This document shows, in pieces, positions 59,863 to 64,000 of a stretch of 64,000 bases of DNA. The notes under the pieces were generated by a model. The model ran no database searches. It was not told the origin of the DNA and saw nothing but the letters and a program-made list of their open reading frames with translations. A program made the position numbers and the translations under genes. This DNA comes from Cryptomeria japonica (lineage: Eukaryota; Streptophyta; Pinopsida; Cupressales; Cupressaceae). The DNA lies in NCBI RefSeq assembly GCF_030272615.1, contig NC_081412.1:549474488-549538487 (forward strand), given 5' to 3'. Within the stretch, counting starts at the first letter, position 1; each line of letters starts with the position of its first letter.

Positions 59863-60564
59863 TCAACAAAACTGTTATTTTCTAACAATTACAGTAGAAG
59901 TTAAATCCCTTAACCGGGTAAGCTCTAAAAGCTTGGTTACTCATTAAATCCTCTTACAAGGTGGTCCATTAGCTTGGATTCTTAAATCCTCTAGCAAGGT
60001 TACTCCTAACAGGGTATTGTGCTTTTGACAAGGCATATTTGTAAAATCCCTTAACTGGGTGATTCCTAACTGGAATTAGTTCTTAACAGGATTTATTGTA
60101 AAGTTCTAATAGGCTTTGGCTCCTAACAGGGTGAACTTCGAAAGAGTTCAGATAGATATCCTTGTGACTCTCATCTCACCGTGGTTTTTACCTATTTGGG
60201 TTTTCCACGTATAAACATTTGTGTCGATTGGTAAATGCTTTTGTGGTTGTGATCTTATTTGTTGATTTGGTTAATCTTTGATAAGGCATGTTAATTAGAA
60301 GCATTGAGAGATGAATATGTTGAGTTATGATTAAGTATTGTTGATATTCACAAGATTGAAGTTTTTTACTGTTAAAGTTGTCATAACAGTTAAACCGGTT
60401 GATGTCAAGTATTCTTATGAATATTGATCTTGACTGAGATATGATTACTTTGTTTGATAGAGGTTGAGTTTGGGAACTTTGTATTAGTTTCTTAGTATAC
60501 TGATTCACCCCCCCCTTCTCAGTATTCTACCAGATACTTATTCTTTCATCATACCATCAGGAAT

Positions 60565-61113
60565 AAGATCATGAATTTCTTTGAAATATGATGTGTAAGG
60601 GGGAATAAAAGGATTTGTAGATGAAGAAGGAATATCACTTGAAGGGGCATTCTCCTTTCTCTCATCATGCTTATCCTTTTTGGGAGATTCAGAATGAACA
60701 TCTTTATCATCTAAAGGCTCATTTTTTCTTATTTTTGATGTGAGGAGAAAGATCATTAATAAATTGCATAACATCATCATCTCTAATATATTTTGATGTT
60801 GAAGATAGGTCCTAGGAGAATAAGGATGATCTAAAGATGTAAGAATGTTAATATTTTGATTTTGCTCCCCTTGCTCAAGGGTATGTGTATGTGTATGAGA
60901 AGAAGATGGTCCCATGTTGCTTTCCAATTCTCCCTCTCTTTTAAAAAGATCATTGGTTGAAGCATTAGCTCTCATCTCATTCACACAAGATACCCTAGGA
61001 GAGGTACAAGGATTAGGATCTCTAAGATTGGGATCTACAAAATCCTTAAGGTGACTAACATATGAAATGCATTTTGTTAATAACATCACCATAATACAAC
61101 ATAAATGATACAT
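60565..61113 (-). pseudogene. G3 gag-like N-terminal part
   Basis: Open from 61113 to the insertion point (the open frame runs on to 60538 in inserted LTR). It starts MYHLCCIMVMLLTK; this start is arbitrary. The sequence is polar and charged, with a His/Thr run (HTHTHTLEQGEQ), a KKDKHDERKENAPSSD stretch and a Pro-rich NPFIPPYTSYFKEIHDLI end that continues at 51361. No classical gag core is visible, so calling it gag rests on its position and its continuation into the G-patch and Cys/His part. Confidence 0.6.
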
Positions 61114-61929
61114 GAAGCTTTGAGATCAAATTGAAAAGGAAATGACTTTGAAATCCTAACAACACAATATGCCAAGTGCTATGAATGAAAAGAAGCAACA
61201 TGAAATGAAAGAAGCCATTATCCAACACATGATTTTAAAAAATATATGTTAAAAACAATGTAATCATATGTGAAATAGCAAATAAATCTAGCCCATTGAT
61301 TGCCATTAAAAGTCTCTTAATTTCCTGAAAAAGAAGATCTAAAATTAGGACCCTTTTACGAAAATTAATTTAAAAATTGAGAGCGTTGAAACTTGAATTT
61401 TGTTTTGACCATATGAGGTTTTAAAATTGATAAAGGATGCCAATTTCCTGGATTTAAGAAGAAAAATACAGTCAATTCTGAGTCCCGAATTTTTGGGAAA
61501 AAAACTAGGGACTGTGCATAAATTATGCATGGTCTGACCAACTTTTTTCAAAATTTTTAGGGATGATAAAAATTATGATTTTATTGCAGAATCCAAAAAA
61601 AAATCTAATTTGAAGATGTCTAGATAGGTCAAATTAGCAGTCAAAGGTCAAAATAGGAGATTCTTAAAAATTAGGGTTGTGTTGTCTAGCCACTTAATTT
61701 TCAGAATGAAAAGATAAATTTGAATTGCAATTTTGAAATAGAAATCAGATCTGAAACAAGCAACTAAAATGCTATACTTCACAAGCTTAATTTCTTCAAA
61801 ATAAAAAATTAGGGTTTTTATGCAATTAACCTCTAAAATTTGCAAAAAGATCAAACTTGGAAATAAAATTTTGAAATTCAAATTGCAATTATTCAGATCT
61901 AACAATAAGAAATAAGAATTAAGATGTAA
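61114..61929 (-). other. G3 leader
   Basis: Non-coding. It contains the palindrome module at 61480-61620, here with TGCATAAATTATGCA as the central inverted repeat instead of a GC-rich one. Confidence 0.65.
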
Positions 61930-61945
61930 GACGTCGGGTTCACCA
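61930..61945 (-). other. Primer-binding site of G3
   Basis: Minus strand TGGTGAACCCGACGTC, adjacent to the LTR, one base different from G2 in the first 14 positions. Confidence 0.65.
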
Positions 61946-61948
61946 AAA

Positions 61949-62477
61949 TGTAAAGAGGAAAATTGGACCCTAGTGGTTCCCCACCAAGGAGAGAGAAAGG
62001 AAACCACTAGGATGATTTTCACTTGATGCAAAAATGCACTTTACATTCAAAAGAGGGATTAAATCCACTAGATTCAAATCCAAAGGAAATGGAGATGTGA
62101 ATGCTAAGTGAATTGCAAGATGTTAAAATAATTTTTCCCTCTTTTGTAAATAGATATGTTGACTTGTTAACTATGCAGAAAAGGAAGACAAAATGGATGA
62201 AATAAGGAGCTACCGATTCAAGATCACATTGTAACTTCGGATTTGAGAAAGTTAGACTGATACAAATCTATCATGCAAATTTGGAGAAAATCCAGTGGGA
62301 CCGTGTGTAAGTTATGCACAGTCCTCCAAAAAATCTGCAAGTCGAAAAGGGTGTTTCCGTCTTTGCAAATGAAGCCTAAATCTGCAATTACAGCCACGCA
62401 CCTGCAACCTACACATAGAAAATAATTGAAGAAGGGTTGTGGATAGGGGTTTACCTTATTCAAACCTCGGTTGAGGA
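61949..62477 (-). repeat. Inner part of the 5' LTR of G3
   Basis: Matches the first part of 47105-48328. It breaks at GTTGAGGA (62477), where the other copy reads on with TTTGAGGAATCAACC. Confidence 0.8.
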
Positions 62478-63979
62478 TGTTGGCATTTTCAGTAGAAAGA
62501 GAGATTGTTGATATTCATTAAGGATATTGAGAAGGTTGTTGGAGATTATTGATATAACTGAAAAAAGGATGATAACTATCTTTATAACATTATTTTGTCA
62601 TTGATGTCAAGAAATTGATTTTCTGATTCAGTATGATGTTGCCATATCTTAAGAAGCATGTTTTGATGAGTATTAAGTGGTCGGTAAGTGACACAGAAAG
62701 AATGAGATAAATAAGGGAAGAAATAAGTTATTCAAATGGGCAACTATTACTGAGTTAGACAATGATGAGATCATGATGTTTAGATTGTTTTGATATCCTA
62801 CATATGTTGTTGATTGTAAGGTTAATACTATACTATGTCACTGAGAAAAGAACCTAGTCGGTAAACCCTAAGGTTATCGATATCGGTTAATGAAGGTGGA
62901 ATGTCTACTGAGTAAAGTTTAGTATTTACCGAGTTCCAACAGAGTTATGACAGAGCACATTGGATGAATACAAGCATTATTTAATGAAGGATAATGTTTA
63001 GCTGGAGTTGTTTAAATGATTGGTATGTCGTGCATGAAGTTTGTTAAGGATCTATGGCAATGGAAGATCGACAGGAAGATCTACAACTCAGATTGAACCG
63101 CAATAACCTTGTGCAAGTTCCAAGAAAGGAATGCAAGTCCCAAGGTAAGGTAAAACATTTTCAGATCGAAGGATACATTGAACCTAGTCAAGATTGAAGA
63201 TCTGATGGCTATGATTGATCATGGGAAATGTGATCAAGGAGATTCAGCAGTTAGCAAATTGTTTATAAATAAGGAATTGTTGATAAACAATGTATGTTGG
63301 CAAGTGTAAGCATACGAATGCTACATAGTGATTACTGAGCACAGAAGCTTGAAGACTTGTTTAAATAACAGAGTAGGGAGCCCAATAGAGGGACAAGATA
63401 AGTCCTATGACAAGATTGTTTTGAGAAAAATAGAATCTGCTTTAGCATATTAGATGTGAAGTTGTAGATATATTTTTATTATTGTTATTTTGTAAGTGAC
63501 ATAAAATCTCTTAACCGAGTGGACTTAACAATCTTATTTGTAAACCCTCTAGCAAGGTAACATTCTAAACGAGTGTTTGAAATCCTTTGACAAGGTCACT
63601 TCTAACAAAGTGAAGATCCTAACAGATTTGAGGGAAATCCCTTAACGGGGTCACATCTAGCAACGTGTTTGTAATCTTTAACAGGATTTGCTTTTAACCG
63701 AGCATACTCTAGAAGAGTATATTTTGTAGTGGGTCTGAAATCCCACAGTGGTTTTTCCCTATTTGGGTTTCCACATTACAACTAGTGTTATATGTGTTAT
63801 GATGATAATGTGTTTATAAGTTTGCATGTTTAGCAGTTTTTGGTTATATTGCTGAAGTATATGTTACCGAGGTTGAATCTGTTGATTTTATGGAAGATTA
63901 AGTTTGTATGATTCACCCCCCCCTCTCATCTTGTTAGCTATTGACATCAGTACTTTACATTTAGTATCAAAACTTAACA
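62478..63979 (+). repeat. 5' LTR of a copia element (Copia-D) leaving the window
   Basis: Starts TGTTGGCATTTTCAG and ends ACTTAACA, immediately before an initiator-Met primer-binding site. It contains degenerate AATCCCTTAACGGGGT repeats (63500-63720) and the TTCACCCCCCCCTCTCA tract near the end (about 63912). It inserted into the G3 LTR; the expected target duplication is GAGGA, and its partner lies outside. Confidence 0.85.
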
Positions 63980-63981
63980 AT

Positions 63982-63993
63982 TGGTATCAGAGC
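63982..63993 (+). other. Primer-binding site of Copia-D
   Basis: TGGTATCAGAGC, two bases after the LTR. A second, diverged word (TAGTATCAAAAC) occurs at about 63962. Confidence 0.88.
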
Positions 63994-64000
63994 TTTGGAC

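Larger units (their letters stand above)
51362..60559 (+). mobile_element. Solo copia-type LTR in G3, itself split by G2
   Basis: Left part 51362-52096 starts TGTTGGCATTTTGAG; right part 59863-60559 ends CATACCATCA. GGAAT flanks both ends (51357-51361, 60560-60564). Neither part codes, and no primer-binding site or body exists, so this is a solo LTR of about 1.43 kb. It resembles the LTR at 62478-63979 in its start, its degenerate AACAGGGT repeats and the C-tract near the end. Confidence 0.85.
47105..62477 (-). mobile_element. Gypsy-like gag-only element G3, split by nested insertions
   Basis: 3' LTR 47105-48328, internal 48329-51361, insertion 51362-60559, internal 60565-61948, then the visible part of the 5' LTR 61949-62477, which is cut by a copia insertion at 62478. 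The two LTR pieces share GAAAATTGGACCCTAGTGG and GATGCAAAAATGCACTTTAC. The primer-binding site TGGTGAACCCGACG matches that of G2. Only gag-like sequence is present and no RT or integrase, although the internal 4.4 kb is otherwise continuous. The outer end of the 5' LTR lies beyond the copia insertion or outside the window. Confidence 0.82.

Overview
The window is nuclear DNA of a seed plant with a large, repeat-rich genome. A conifer fits best: almost everything is nested LTR retrotransposon, AT-rich and mostly old, and the single host gene carries a 5.8 kb first intron that itself holds a retroelement relic. The species cannot be fixed from sequence alone. There are no bacterial features, tRNA, rRNA or CRISPR.

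Layout. 1-7.5 kb: the 3' part of a decayed Ty1/copia element (Copia-A), whose gag is split by a complete pol-less LTR element (152-3196, 5-bp target duplication GACCC) that encodes only an intact 323-residue coiled-coil protein. 7.5-12.0 kb: a long decayed reading frame of unrecognised family, split by a solo LTR. 12.0-17.5 kb: LTR-like blocks and relics of a second copia and of a Ty3/gypsy integrase. 17.9-26.6 kb: a complete but decayed LTR element (G1) with gag and protease-like sequence and no reverse transcriptase or integrase; a solo LTR sits inside it. 27.2-35.4 kb: the only host gene, a five-exon PTAC16 homologue (517 residues) with an apparently intact frame. 35.4-43.9 kb: mostly featureless, with a 250-bp duplication, a solo LTR and a MITE. 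44.0-47.1 kb: a minus-strand gag-only copia element. 47.1-62.5 kb: a minus-strand gag-only gypsy-like element (G3), split by a solo LTR (target duplication GGAAT), which is itself split by a young gag/protease-only element (G2, 52097-59862, target duplication TCAAC). 62.5 kb to the end: the 5' LTR and primer-binding site of another copia element that inserted into the 5' LTR of G3.

The main theme is that the complete or nearly complete elements here keep LTRs, primer-binding site and a structural protein but no polymerase, so they must borrow enzymes. G1 and G2 are one family. They share a putative spliced leader: a splice-donor-like word lies in the primer-binding site, and a polypyrimidine-AG lies directly before the gag ATG. 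Their leaders and LTRs, and those of related families, carry a recurring 25-31 nt palindrome whose sequence changes between copies while its symmetry persists. In one pair the palindrome is inverted relative to conserved flanks. I regard this as the most unusual signal in the window.
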